64,000 bases of DNA, from positions 36,162,324-36,226,323 of the forward strand of contig CM042085.1 of the NCBI GenBank assembly GCA_023512835.1, given 5' to 3'. The translations under genes were made by a program, and so were the position numbers. Position 1 is the stretch's first letter; each line of letters begins with the position of its first letter. This document shows, one piece after another, positions 11,701 to 21,951 of the stretch. Origin of the DNA: Taxillus chinensis (Eukaryota > Streptophyta > Magnoliopsida > Santalales > Loranthaceae). The notes under the pieces are model-generated. The model saw nothing but the letters and a program-made list of their open reading frames with translations, was not told the origin of the DNA and did no database searches.

Positions 11701-12100
11701 AGACCACCGAGTATATGTCCCCATCTCTTGATCCGGATAACTTAATATCTCCGGATAAGTTTTCTCTTACTGTACAGGAGTTGGACATAAAGGAAACAGT
11801 AAATCCTTTGTCACATAAATTACTGACACTTAGCAAATTATGCTTCAAACCTTCGACTAGTGCAACTCTAGTGATTGATACACAGCCTTTAGTTAAAGTG
11901 CCATACCCGACAGTCTTACCTTTGCTGTTGTCACCATATGAAATGGATGGACCTCATTTTTCATTAACTTCTATAAGCAGAGTCTGATCACCCGTCATAT
12001 GTCCGGAGCATCCACTATCGAGGATCCACTTGCTTTGATTGATCTTTAACTTCAAGTGATCCGGCAATGCATTCCAGAGATGCTCTTAAAAGACAACAGT
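8716..12100 (-). pseudogene. copia-2 pol (PR-INT-RT-RNase H)
   Basis: Domains in copia order: protease (WILDSGCSGHMTGD near 12030); integrase HHCC finger ([21 protein letters not shown]) near 11630-11500 and core ([28 protein letters not shown]); reverse transcriptase with [20 protein letters not shown] and YVDD at 9654-9665; RNase H (YSDADPFGCRIDRKSTSGT, STAEAEYIAAGS) ending at 8716. Lesions include a stop in the leader after GTVVF near 12086, a stop after NEK near 11960, a stop after KDTLC at 11522-11524, a stop plus one-base loss near 9731, and a frameshift near 9335. The family Gly in RSDHGTEF is Arg here. Not functional as it stands. Confidence 0.9.
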
Positions 12101-14400
12101 TTACACTTTTGGTGCCCAAACTTGTTTCGGGCGGTTAGAAAGAGCAGCAGTAATGTCAACAGTTCCGGATTTGATTTTGCTAGGACTTTTAGCTCTCCAA
12201 GTTGACTTTAACTTGTTAGTTTCAACTGCCTCTTTTATTTGGGTTTTCTTGGGAGAGACCCTCCTTTGTGGTTTAGATTTTGTTTTGCTCAAAGAAACCT
12301 TTTTATTAAACTGATCTTTATTGGTTCGAATTTGATTACAAAGCCAATTATTAGATAAACTCCAACATTTATAGTGATAATGACCCATTTCCCTACAGAT
12401 GGAACAGACACTATAATGTGAAGTACAAACAGGGGATACAGGTCTCTTAGATTTTACAGACTCTCTACTCTGTTCCCTATGGCCTAATCCATTGCGTTTG
12501 GGTGACGCGCACTTGGCCCTAGATGCGTCAGCCTTAGCCTTTCTTTTCTTTTTGGGTGCTACAGTTTTGGCTTTAACTGCAGCAGCCTTCCCTTCATCAT
12601 TAGTTGTGGGTGCTACTGCTTCGGGAATTGCAGTAACATCCTCAACTCCACAGTCATAAACTATGGTGCCACCTGAAATGAAACCATCCAACGGTTTAGA
12701 TGTACTAACAGGATATAAGTTGGTTAGTTTTGGAGTGAAATCCGGAGGACACTCAGTAGCTTGAGCATTGGAGTTTGATGATTCGGAGCCTAGGCCAGGT
12801 TTGACTCGAATATTATCCGGATCAGTCCTAAATGTAGAGGCTATTTCCCCGGATTTAAGCCACTTACGATTTATTTCCCTTTTCTGTTCAAGTTCATTTT
12901 CGAGTCTTTTTACTATAACTTTTAGGCCTGAAAGATTGGTATTTAACAGATGATTTTCAACTCTTAGATCGTGATACCAAGCTTCTTTTCCTCTGAAGTC
13001 AGCGATGCCCTTTTCGAGTCTAGTAATAGTAAATTCAAGACGTTTATTCTGAGTTTCCATATCTTTGTACATTTGAGTAATTATTAGTCTCTCATTCTTT
13101 TCATGATCACATATAGTAGTAAGAGATTTTAATTTACTCATGAGCTCAAAGATAGAAGGTACCTCGGTATTTGCCATGAGGCGACGTTCGGCTTAGGAGT
13201 TGGCTCATCATCCGAGGATTCCTCCTCTTCTTCCAAGCCACTGATGTACTTTGTCACGAACGCCTTCCTCTTGTTCTTGCTGTTGTCTGAGGTGGTACGT
13301 CGAGGAGTAACCTTGTCACTTTTCTCTGCCATCTTAGATTTGGATTTGCATTCCTTGGCCCAGTGACCGGGTTTCCCATAGTTAAAGCATTCTTAGGAGC
13401 TCGACTCCGATCGTTCCTTCCTTCTGGATGATGAGGAGCCTCTTCTGAATCCTTTTCTACTTTTCCGAAGGAATCGTTCAAAGGATTTGACAAGAAGAGC
13501 TATTTCCTCTTCTGCGTCTGAGTCAGAATTCTCTGACTCATCCGTATCATCCTCTTGATGATTACTGGAGCATTCCGTAGCTTTGAGAGCTACCCCTTTT
13601 TCTTTCCGAGCTATTTTCTTATCATGGTCAGTGTATCTGAATCTGACCTCATGAGTCCGAAGCTCTCCATATATTTCCTCAAGGGCAATAAATGGCCAGT
13701 TTTTGTCAGCTTGCATCTGGAGCTGCTTGGAGTAGTAGCGATCCGGCAAGGATCGATAGAACTTGTCATTGATTTGAGACTGAGTGTAGTGCTCACTGAC
13801 AGTTTTTAGCTTTAGAATGAGCTTGCCGAATCTCCGATCGATGCTTTCAAGGGATTCACCAGGTTTGTGATTGAAACTCTCAAAATTCTGTCTAAGAGCA
13901 CATATCACATTTTGCATTCGGGACTGACTCCCCTCATAGAGGATTGTCAGTTTATCCCAAACAGCTTTTGCTGACGTGCAGCCCTGGACGTCCGTGAAAG
14001 CCTCGGAATCCAAAGACGATGTAACATAATCCAGAGCCTTTTCACTAGCGCACTGCCAGGCTCTTTCATCGTTGGTAAGTTCGGCATCCGTCTTTGGCCT
14101 CCTAACTCCATGTTCTCCGATAGTCATCGGAATTGGAATCTCTTGATGAAGACATGGCCACATGAGATGATCATGGCATACCATAAACATCTTCATGTGA
14201 GCTTTCCATTGTGAGAAAAGCTCAGGTGTGAATTTGGGCGGTTTCGTCAGAGTAAAACCAGAACTCTGTGGTTGTGGAGCGGCGGCAGCAGCAAGTTGAG
14301 GTGAGTCGACGTTTTCACTGCTGCTTCGATTTGGGATGGGCTCTTGTGCACCTCCGGAGTTAAGGCGAGTGTTGAACAGCATACTGCTTTCTTCGGCCAT
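12101..14400 (-). pseudogene. copia-2 gag
   Basis: Starts MAEESSMLFNTRLNSGG at 14400, 47 bp after the primer-binding site. The capsid part includes FTLTKPPKFTPELFSQWK, VWDKLTILYEGSQSRMQN and SLPDRYYSKQLQMQ. A first zinc knuckle has lost its second Cys (CFNYGKPGHWAKEC). A long helical region around 13150-12880 looks coiled-coil-like, and a second CCHC (CSICREMGHYHYKC) follows near 12400. Breaks are a UAA at 13393-13395 and a one-base loss near 13175. It ends at UAA 12101-12103, which is conserved in three copies and is followed in the same frame by pol. Confidence 0.88.
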
Positions 14401-14446
14401 TGCTTAGAGTAAAAGAGTGGGATCTCTACTTTTGAACAAATAGACT

Positions 14447-14458
14447 GCTTTGATACCA
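14447..14458 (-). promoter_or_regulatory. copia-2 primer-binding site
   Basis: Minus strand reads TGGTATCAAAGC, two bases inside the 5' LTR. It matches the 3' end of initiator-Met tRNA with one change from TGGTATCAGAGC, which is kept intact in copia-3, -4 and -5. Confidence 0.88.
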
Positions 14459-14460
14459 CT

Positions 14461-15802
14461 TGATGGTCCCTTGGAGCCTAGAGGGGGGGTGAATAGGCTC
14501 TTATCGAAACTCTTCTTAATCTCTTAAGACACCACACTAATCTAGTTAAGTGATAGAATCACTCATGGAAGATAACCAGGATAGTGGAAGTATTTTGTTT
14601 TATTATCAAGAGATAATTACAACAAAATAGAAGCAAGACTCTCTTACACTCTATTTATAAAAGGATTCACACACTAGCCTAGATTTTATCTTTGAGCTCT
14701 TGTGCATACACAGGGTTAATTCAGGCTCGTTCGCTCTTTTTTTCACACGTGTACAAGTATGAATATTTATCCAAATATTCCTAAGAGACAACCTTGGAAC
14801 TTGTAGTTCCGGAATGCTTTCAGCACTAACTATTCCTCGGTAATCTCTCTGTCTTGACTGCTGCGGTTTGTGGAGCTCAAGATCTTGGGTTTGAAGAGTA
14901 TAAGTGCCTTTGTGAGTTCCCAAATATAATTAAGGTTGTGTCCACATATCCGGGTGATCCACGTGTAAGATTCTTCAGGTTCTCAATGAGTTTGTCTTAC
15001 ATCGGGACGCCACGAGCTGATAGCTTTAAATGCGGTGAATTAAAGTAGCATCTTCTTGGTCCAGTGTAATTTTCCTTACTCCGTTGCTAATGAAGCTCGG
15101 AACCTTACTCCGTGTCAGTGGTTGCTTACTCCGTATCTATTTGGTACTGGAATCCTTAGTCCGTGTCAGTGCTTCCTTACTCCGCATGTAAGTTCCTTAC
15201 TCCGTATGTAAGTTCCTTACTCCGGGCGAGTCTAAGGGATCGGAGTGCTTACTCCGTACTAGCGCTTCCTTACTCCACATGTAAGTTCCTTACTCCGTAT
15301 GTAAGTTCCTTACTCCGGGCGACTCTAAGGGATCGGAGTGCATACTCCGTACTAGCGCTTCCTTACTCCGTATGAGTAAGTTGTCCGGATTCCTTACTCC
15401 GCATCTAGTTTCCTTAGTCCGTGTAAATAAAGACTTGAGTCCTTATTCCGCATTAGTATTCCTTACTCCGCATGTATAGAAGACTCGGATGTCTTACTCT
15501 GTATCTTCTTTTACTTCGTGCGACCTTGTGGACCGGGATTCTTACTCCGCATCACTTTGACTTAGTCTGCACGAATGTTCCTTATTACGCATGTATTGAA
15601 AACTTGGTTATTTACCAAGTGTTTGACGACACTCACTTTTGTCCGGATCAGGATTATGTATCCTGTCCTTAGCTTTGCTCTCACGAGTGTATCTCTGGAT
15701 TAATGACATATCTTTTGCAATGACTAACGAAACATAAAAGATCTGAAATCAAATTACATAGGGCTTTATTGGCATTATCCAAATTCTGGGCTTGATCCAA
15801 CA
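14461..15802 (-). repeat. copia-2 5' LTR
   Basis: Partner of 2804-4147, with the same TGATGGTCCC and GATCCAACA ends on the plus strand. The TACTCCG array lies at about 15075-15600. The candidate TATA element near 14764 reads TATTTATC, so it has lost one base of the TATAAATA seen in the 3' LTR. The TSD CCCAT follows at 15803-15807. Confidence 0.92.
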
Positions 15803-15807
15803 CCCAT

Positions 15808-16164
15808 CTATCAAAACGACGTAGTTTTGATAAATGACACTACAAACTTTAAAATCTCTCAATCCAAGCACAATATGGACAAGGCCCTTTAGGAAAGAAT
15901 GATCAACATAGAAAAATGACTGGATCAGTGCAAAAATATGGCTGCACGTCAATTTGAACGTCAAATGCCCAATTGGCATGCACCTCCAAATTAGCTGAAA
16001 TTCTTCCCCAAGCTTCCTTGCATCTTGTGGAGGGCAGATAAGCAAACATATGCTTGCACGCCATTTCAGTCCAATTGGCGTTCACGTCCGATTGCTCAGA
16101 AACTTCTGTGGGAGGACGTGATTCATGCATGTCTACTGCGAGAAAGTGAGAAATCACATGGATG
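15808..16164 (-). mobile_element. LTR-A, right part
   Basis: Continues 2098-2803 after removal of copia-2 and one TSD copy. It matches LTR-B from about 17588 to 17890: a single ACGT dyad at 15810-15831, then GCACGTC/GGCATGC inverted-repeat sequence. It diverges after about 16110 and stops near 16164, where copia-3 gag begins. The terminal TTATCA of LTR-B is missing, so both ends of LTR-A are truncated. Confidence 0.7.
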
Positions 16165-16626
16165 AAACTTGCCACCTCTGATAAATGCTTTCGAAGGATT
16201 CACCAGGTTTGTGATTAAAGCTCTCAAAGTTTTGCCTGAGAGCATAGATGATGTTCTGCATTTGGGACTGACTTCCCTCATAGAGAATTGTCAGCTTATC
16301 CCATACAGCTTTCGCTGTTGTGCAACCCTGGACGTCCGTGAAAGCTTCAGAGTCCAAAGACGATGTGACATATGCCAGAGCCTTTTCGATAGCACACTGC
16401 TAGGCTCTTTCATCATGGGTAAGTTCAGCATCAGTCTTTGGCCTTCTTACTCCATGTTCTCTAGATAGTCATTGGAATCAATATCTCCTAATGAAGACAT
16501 GGCCACATGAGATGATCATGGCATGCCATGAACATTCTCATGCGAGCTTTCCACTGGGAGAAAAGCTCTGGTGTGAATTTTGGCGGTTTGGTTAGAGTGA
16601 AACCAGAACTCCGTGGTTGTGGTGCA
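16165..16626 (-). pseudogene. copia-3 gag fragment, downstream part
   Basis: Minus-strand gag resuming after LTR-B: APQPRSSGFTLTKPPKFTP, SQWKARMRMFMACHDHLMW, then LYEGSQSQMQN and SFNHKPGESFESIY. Stops and frameshifts occur near 16495, 16460 and 16400. It ends abruptly near 16165 against LTR-A, so the rest of gag, all of pol and the 3' LTR of copia-3 are missing. Confidence 0.85.
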
Positions 16627-16631
16627 GCGGC

Positions 16632-18131
16632 TGACAGACAGATTTTTAGCCTCTCAAAAGAGCTAGCTAATGTCGTTAAATCTCTCTTCAAGATAATAAA
16701 TTCCCTAAGTTTGCACTAAAAGAATAGCAGCAAGCAAGGAGTCGAACCCACAGGGATTAGCCTAGTTCTCTAGTTCTCAAATCAAAACACCCAATTACTA
16801 TTGTTCTATAAAATGTCTTGGCAAAAAGTTTTCTTTTTTAAACTAAAGATCTAATTTTTATTTGGTTTTCTGAATAAACAAAGAAAGCAAATTGATTTTA
16901 GGATTAAGATGCAAGGATTAAAAGCATCTAGGGTCACAATTTCACCTCCCTATGTTATCTCTACTGGTTCATGGTATTAGGGTTGTCTGATTGAAAACAT
17001 GCTAAACATAAGCCAAGGACAACAAATGGTCATTGAGGTCCTTTTAAGAGTTGTATGCTAGAATGGTCATCTAAACACACAAACATGCAAAGCCAATAAA
17101 TCATACTTGCAAAAGGATAATGATCACACCAATTACAAATAAGTTATGAATCTCAATTTGCCCCAGACTAGGGCTAAGAATACCAAGGTGTACATCGAAA
17201 GATAGAATTTAAGAACAGATTCATAAAACATGCAAAACTTCAATCATCCAAACCCAATATTCATAAACACAGCAAAGTAACAAGGGGGCTACATTGCTCC
17301 CCTAGATTATAAGAACTACTCACGCATGATTACAAGCAAAACCATAGCAGAAAAGCTAAACATCTTCTTCTAATTCACGCGCACAGCAAAGCTTCAAATC
17401 CAGGCTCCAAAATCCGCGACGGCTGTTGCGACGGCTGCTCTCCTAGGTCAAGGAACAGCCTCCAAAACGTGAAGCCTCTCTCTCTCTCTCTAAAAACGTG
17501 TAGGGGGGTCAAGGATACATAGCAGAGGGTGTGGAGGCTGTATTTATAGAGTTTGGATGGGCTTTGAGGTGTGTACCCTAGCCCATTTATCAAAACGACG
17601 TAGTTTTGATAAGTGACACTCCAAACATTAAAATCTCTATCTTCCATCCACAATTTGGACATGGGCCTTCAGAAACAAATGATCAGCATTGAAAAACGAT
17701 AGGATCGGTCCAAAAATATCTCTGCACGTCAATTTGCACGTGATATGGTGAATTCACGTGCAGCTCCAAATTAGGTCAAACTTCTCCCCAAGCTTCCTTG
17801 CAACCTGTAGAGGCCTGAGAGGCAAAGTAGGCTTGCACGTGAAATGGGTGAATTCACGTGCAGCTCCAAATGCTCTGAAATTTCTGTGATAGGTAGAGGA
17901 CATCATTCTAAGAAACTTTTGTTCTTGCATGCCAATAGTTTGAGGCCATCTACTATGTCAAAAGTGAGCTCCAAAATTTGCCAAAACAGCTTAAAAGCGC
18001 ATGTATTTGCAAATAACATCTTCCTAGGGGTTAGAGCAAATATATATGATATATGAAGCAATAAGGCTCTAATCATGCTCTTAAACATCCTAAATAAATA
18101 CTAGAATAACGGCATAAAATGCACGTTATCA
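16632..18131 (-). mobile_element. LTR-B: 1500-bp solo LTR in copia-3 gag
   Basis: Starts TGACAGACAG and ends ACGTTATCA on the plus strand (read on the minus strand, TGATAACGT...CTGTCTGTCA), with the exact TSD GCGGC at 16627-16631 and 18132-18136. There is no coding sequence, so it is a solo LTR. The 'atccctgtgggttcgac' motif on the minus strand near 16740-16765 is typical of plant Ty3 elements of the Athila/Tat type; that lineage is an inference. It holds one ACGT dyad at 17589-17610, G-box inverted repeats near 17740 and 17845, and a CTATAAATA TATA candidate on the minus strand near 17545. Confidence 0.88.
17589..17610. promoter_or_regulatory. ACGT-centred dyad in LTR-B
   Basis: A single perfect copy of the ATCAAAAC / GTTTTGAT dyad around GACGTA, upstream (minus strand) of the LTR-B TATA candidate. 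The LTR-A copy is at 15810-15831. Chromovirus LTRs in this window carry two copies instead. Confidence 0.6.
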
Positions 18132-18136
18132 GCGGC

Positions 18137-18250
18137 AGCAGCAGGTTGACGTGGGTTGACATTTTCACTGCTGCTTCAATTGGGGCGGGGCTCTTGTGTA
18201 CCTCCGGAGTTCAGGTGAGTGTTGAATAACATATTGCTTTCTTGAGCCAT
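18137..18250 (-). pseudogene. copia-3 gag, N-terminal end
   Basis: Starts MAQESNMLFNTHLNSGG at 18250 and is homologous to the copia-2/-4/-5 gag start. An in-frame TGA replaces an Arg codon in the PNRSSSENV motif. The frame is cut at the GCGGC target site of LTR-B and resumes at 16626. Confidence 0.85.
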
Positions 18251-18297
18251 TGTCGAGAGAGAAAGAGTGGGATCTCTACTTTGAGTAGGTAGAACTT

Positions 18298-18309
18298 GCT
18301 CTGATACCA
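18298..18309 (-). promoter_or_regulatory. copia-3 primer-binding site
   Basis: Minus strand reads the canonical TGGTATCAGAGC, complementary to the 3' end of initiator-Met tRNA, two bases from the 5' LTR. Confidence 0.92.
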
Positions 18310-18311
18310 CT

Positions 18312-19547
18312 TGTTGGTCCCTTGGAGCCTAGAGGGGGGTTAATAGGCTCTTATCGAAAACTCTTTTCTCACTCTTTGGCACTACACTTATCTATCTGTT
18401 TAAGAGATAGAATCAATGAGGAAGATAACTAGATAGTGGAAGTATTTTGTTTTATTATCAAAGGATAAATACAACAAAATAGAAGCAGATTAAAGCTTAC
18501 AAAGCCTTTAGATCTACTGCAAGACTCTCTTACACTCTGTTTACAAAATGACTCACACTAGCCTCTGTTGTCTCAATGAGCTCTAGTACATACTAGCTTA
18601 TTACAAACTCACGAACATCAACGACCACACATTCTTAATGTACAAGGTTACATTATATATATAACACATCTTTGAGATAGTCTTGGAACTTGTTATTTCA
18701 CTGTTCCTGGAATTTTCTCTGCCTTGAATGCTGTGGATGTGGAGCTCAACGTCTTGGGTTTGCAAAGCATAAGCGCGTTTGTGAGTTCCCAAGTTCAGTC
18801 AGAGTTGTGTCCATATATCCGGATTATCCACGCGTAAGATGCTTTAGGTTTTCAACGAGTTTGTCTTACATTGGGAAGCAGCGAGATGGTGACTTTAAAT
18901 GCGAAGAGATAAGTTGAAGCAGCGTCCTCTTAATCTGTTGTAAGGTTCCTTACTCCGTGTTAACTAAGCTCGGATCGTTACTCCGTGTCAGTGATTACTT
19001 ACTCCGTATCAATTCAGTAGTGGAATCCTTATTCCGTGTCAATGCTTCCTTACGCCATACGAATGAGAAGGTCGGAGTGCTTACTCTGTATCAGCACTTT
19101 CTTACTCTGTGAGAGTTCCTTACTCCGTATCAGCAAATCCTTACTCCGTATGAGTAACAGGTTCGGATTCCTTACTCCGCATCTATTTCCTTACTTCATG
19201 CGAATAAAGACTCGGTTCCTTATTCCACACAAGTCATTCCTTACTCAGCATGTATAGAAGACTCGGATTTCTTACTTAGTGTCTTCCTTTCCTTAGTCTG
19301 CTTGAGTGGAAGACTTAGCCTTTTACTCCGCAATAACTATGTCTTACTCCGTGCGACTTGTAGACTAGGATTCTTACTCCGCATCTATTTGACTTGGTCC
19401 ATTTAAGGTGTTAGGCGCAGTTTCCTTAGTCCGTAGCTCTTAGTGATTAGTCCGCACGAAGGATCCTTATTCTGTAAGAAGTAAAGACTTGGTTATATAC
19501 CAAGTATTTGATGACAATCACTCTTGTCTGGATTAGGATTATGTATC
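18312..19547 (-). repeat. copia-3 5' LTR, left part
   Basis: Starts TGTTGGTCCC and follows the same plan as the other copia LTRs, including a TACTCCG-type array at about 18950-19480. It is interrupted by copia-4 at 19548 and resumes at 32228; the combined length is 1380 bp. It is clearly more diverged from copia-4 than the copia-4 LTRs are from each other. Confidence 0.9.
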
Positions 19548-20728
19548 TGATGGTCCCTTGGAGCCTACAGGGGGGGGTGAATAGGCTCTTATTAAAACTC
19601 TTTCCTTTCTCTCAAGACACAAACACTTATCTAGTTAAGTGATAGAATCACTGCGGAAGATAACCAGATAGTGGAAGTATTTTGTTTTATTATCACGAGA
19701 TGAATACAACAAAATAGAAGCAAGACTCTCTTACACTCTGTTTACAAATGAACTCACACACTAGCCAACTTCTATCTCCAAAGATGGAAAACCTCTCTTT
19801 TTAATAATGTACAAGTATGAATATTTATACAAAACATTCCTAAGAGACAACCTTGGAACTTGTAGTTCCGGAATGCGTTCAGCACTAACTATCCCTCGGT
19901 AATCTCTCTGCCTTGACTGCTGCGGATTGTGGAGCTCAAGATCTTGGATTTGAAGAGTATAAGTGTCTTTGTGAGTTCCCAGATACAATTAAGGTTGTGT
20001 CCACATATCCGGACGATCCACGTGTAAGATTCTTCAGGTTCTCAATAAATTTGTCTTACATCGGGACACCACGAGCTGATAACTTTAAATGCGGTTGAGT
20101 TGAAGCAGTGTCTTCTTGGTCCGGTGTAATTTTCCTTACTCTATAGCTAATGAAGCTCGGAACCTTACTCCGTGTCAGTGGTTGCTTACTCCGTATCTAT
20201 TTAGTGCTGGAATCCTTAGTCCGTGTCAGCGCTTCCTTACTCCGCATGTAAGTTCCTTACTCCGGGCGAGTCTTGAAAAGTCTGATAACTTATTCCGTGT
20301 CAGCGCTTTCTTACTCCGCATGTAAGTTCCTTACTCCGTATGTAATTTCCTTACTCCGTATGTAAGTTCCTTACTCCGTATGTAAGTTCCTTACTCCGTA
20401 TGTAAGTTCCCTACTCCGGGCGAGTAATAAATCCGGATTCCTTACTCCGCATCTGGTTTCCTTACTCCGCACTTATCCTTTAAGTTCTTAGTCCGTACGA
20501 ATGTTCCTTATTTCGTATGTATTTGTTACTTGGTTATTTACCAAGTGTTTGACGACACTCACTCTTGTCCGGATCAGGATTATGTATCCTGTCCTTAGCT
20601 TTGCTCTCACGAGTGCATTTCTGGATTAGTAACATATCTTCTGCAATGATCAAATAAACACAAAAGATCTCAGATCAAATTATATAAGGCTTTATCAGCA
20701 TTATCCAAATTCTGGGTTTGATCCAACA
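19548..20728 (-). repeat. copia-4 3' LTR
   Basis: TGATGGTCCC to GATCCAACA. The second cluster of its U3 array (20310-20420) has five ~20-bp units where the 5' LTR has two. The first cluster has one unit where the 5' LTR has four. Confidence 0.94.
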
Positions 20729-20741
20729 ATCTCCCCCAATT
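20729..20741 (-). promoter_or_regulatory. copia-4 polypurine tract
   Basis: AATTGGGGGAGAT on the minus strand, abutting the 3' LTR; identical to that of copia-2. Confidence 0.88.
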
Positions 20742-20871
20742 ATGGATATGCCCAAACCCTTTGTAATCTGATCTGGTAAGCAATGCAAAAGAATAACATA
20801 CAGAATACGCAACACAACCAATTTCATTAATCAGCAACTAAATACAATTCAGCCTTAATACAAGTTTTTCA

Positions 20872-21948
20872 CTAAGGTACATAAGGCTTACTATACTTGA
20901 AGATCATAGTTGCTACCTTCTCTCTTAGCTCCATTGTCTGCTTCATCGTAAAGGTGGAGTGTTGGCTCCAATGTTTGTCCACAGTTAAGAACGAGTTGAT
21001 GAAGTGACAGACAAAGGCTCCGCAGCTATCTTCATCCGGCTGTTGTGGCACTTGCTTCTTGCCCCGGAATGTCACATTGAGTTTCTCAGTCGGACGCAGG
21101 GGTGTGATGCCCAACTCTTCATATAATCCGGCTTTCTTCACGGCTTCAGTCAGCCTGAGACACAGAGGTTCCCATTGATTCTTCCTAACAAAGTGCTCTA
21201 CAATCTGATGAGAATCTATGAGAATCATTTGCTTGGACTGAATCATGAAGACAGCCATCATGAAGTGTGGCGACATGATCCGGTACGGAATGAGGATGGT
21301 TGAGAGAGTTTTCCATGGCTTGCTATCCTCAGCAGTTCCGTTGATGAAAGACTGAATTAGCTCCACACTGGGAAGATAGCCCTCATTCCAACATGGCAGA
21401 ACGTCAAACAAGTGCCCATCTTCGTAGAGAGATGGAAACAACCTCATCTCCATTTTAGCAGCTCTCGAGAAGTTGTCAATGTCTTCTGTAGTAAAGAGTC
21501 CTTTCTCCGAACAAAGAGTCTGAATGTCGGCCGGAGAGAAAGGGTACATTTCAGAAAGACATCTTCTCTCAGCAGAAGACGCAGCATATGATTTCATTGC
21601 CTTGCGCAAGCTTCCATCCGCATCAGACGGGTCAAACTCCGCATAGGATGGGAGGAAGGTATCAGCTGCGGATGAGGAGGATGGAGGAGGAGCTGGAGGT
21701 GCAGTAGAGAAGCTTGGTTGAGAGAAGCGGCTTCGTTTGGGAATTTGAACTCCCTGAAGCACCGAAGTGGCGGGCCGCTTCTCGGTCCGAGTAGATGGTT
21801 GTGGGGCAGAAGGAGTAGACGGATCAGATGACACTCTCTCCCCCGGTTTGGCAGATCGCCGGGAAGCAACAGGAGGACGAGCCATCGTATGCGCCAGATC
21901 CGCGAAGGAAGTAGACAAAGAATGGACGGAGGTGGCGACAAGATCCAT
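20872..21948 (-). CDS. copia-4 Ulp1/SENP-like C48 protease ORF
   Basis: An uninterrupted 358-codon ORF at the 3' end of the accessory gene. Residues 1-115 are low-complexity (Ser/Pro/Ala) with a basic patch (PKRSRF, about 70-75). Residues about 130-358 form the Ulp1-like domain: His228 (SPHFMM), Asp245 (LIDSHQ), Gln303 and Cys309 (QQPDEDSCG). The His-Asp spacing of 17 and the Gln-Cys spacing of 6 equal those of yeast Ulp1 (H514, D531, Q574, C580). C48 enzymes cleave SUMO or related modifiers; the substrate here is unknown. The frame upstream is the same but is closed by UAG at 21952-21954, two codons before this Met, so it may be made by readthrough, by separate initiation, or not at all. Confidence 0.82.
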   Translation of the reverse strand: MDLVATSVHSLSTSFADLAHTMARPPVASRRSAKPGERVSSDPSTPSAPQPSTRTEKRPATSVLQGVQIPKRSRFSQPSFSTAPPAPPPSSSSAADTFLPSYAEFDPSDADGSLRKAMKSYAASSAERRCLSEMYPFSPADIQTLCSEKGLFTTEDIDNFSRAAKMEMRLFPSLYEDGHLFDVLPCWNEGYLPSVELIQSFINGTAEDSKPWKTLSTILIPYRIMSPHFMMAVFMIQSKQMILIDSHQIVEHFVRKNQWEPLCLRLTEAVKKAGLYEELGITPLRPTEKLNVTFRGKKQVPQQPDEDSCGAFVCHFINSFLTVDKHWSQHSTFTMKQTMELREKVATMIFKYSKPYVP

Positions 21949-21951
21949 TTT

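Larger units (their letters stand above)
2804..15802 (-). mobile_element. copia-2: full-length Sirevirus-like element
   Basis: A complete 13.0-kb Ty1/copia element on the minus strand. It has LTRs of 1344 and 1342 bp, a primer-binding site, gag, pol, a 1.7-kb spacer, an accessory gene with an Ulp1-like protease domain, and a polypurine tract. It is flanked by the exact 5-bp TSD CCCAT (2799-2803 and 15803-15807) and lies inside LTR-A. Sirevirus affinity is inferred from the gag and pol sequence, the multiple polypurine tracts and the extra gene downstream of pol. Every coding region is broken. Confidence 0.93.

Noticed and set aside
11481..11987. Plus-strand ORF of 168 codons over copia-2 integrase (also 28123-28560 and 50738-51064)
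   Set aside because: Antisense to the HHCC and protease region in every copy; no independent signal.
19761..19988. Small minus-strand ORF recurring in copia LTRs (GTHKxTYxLQTQDLELH)
   Set aside because: It recurs at 2991-3269, 14651-14923, 31255-31482, 33651-33833 and 18601-18792, but its C-terminus diverges in copia-3 and copia-5 and the start is not ATG. Conservation is explained by LTR homology.
20236..20410. CRISPR-like regular repeats in the copia LTR
   Set aside because: 20-bp units are directly adjacent with no unique spacers, in a plant LTR; this is a tandem array.
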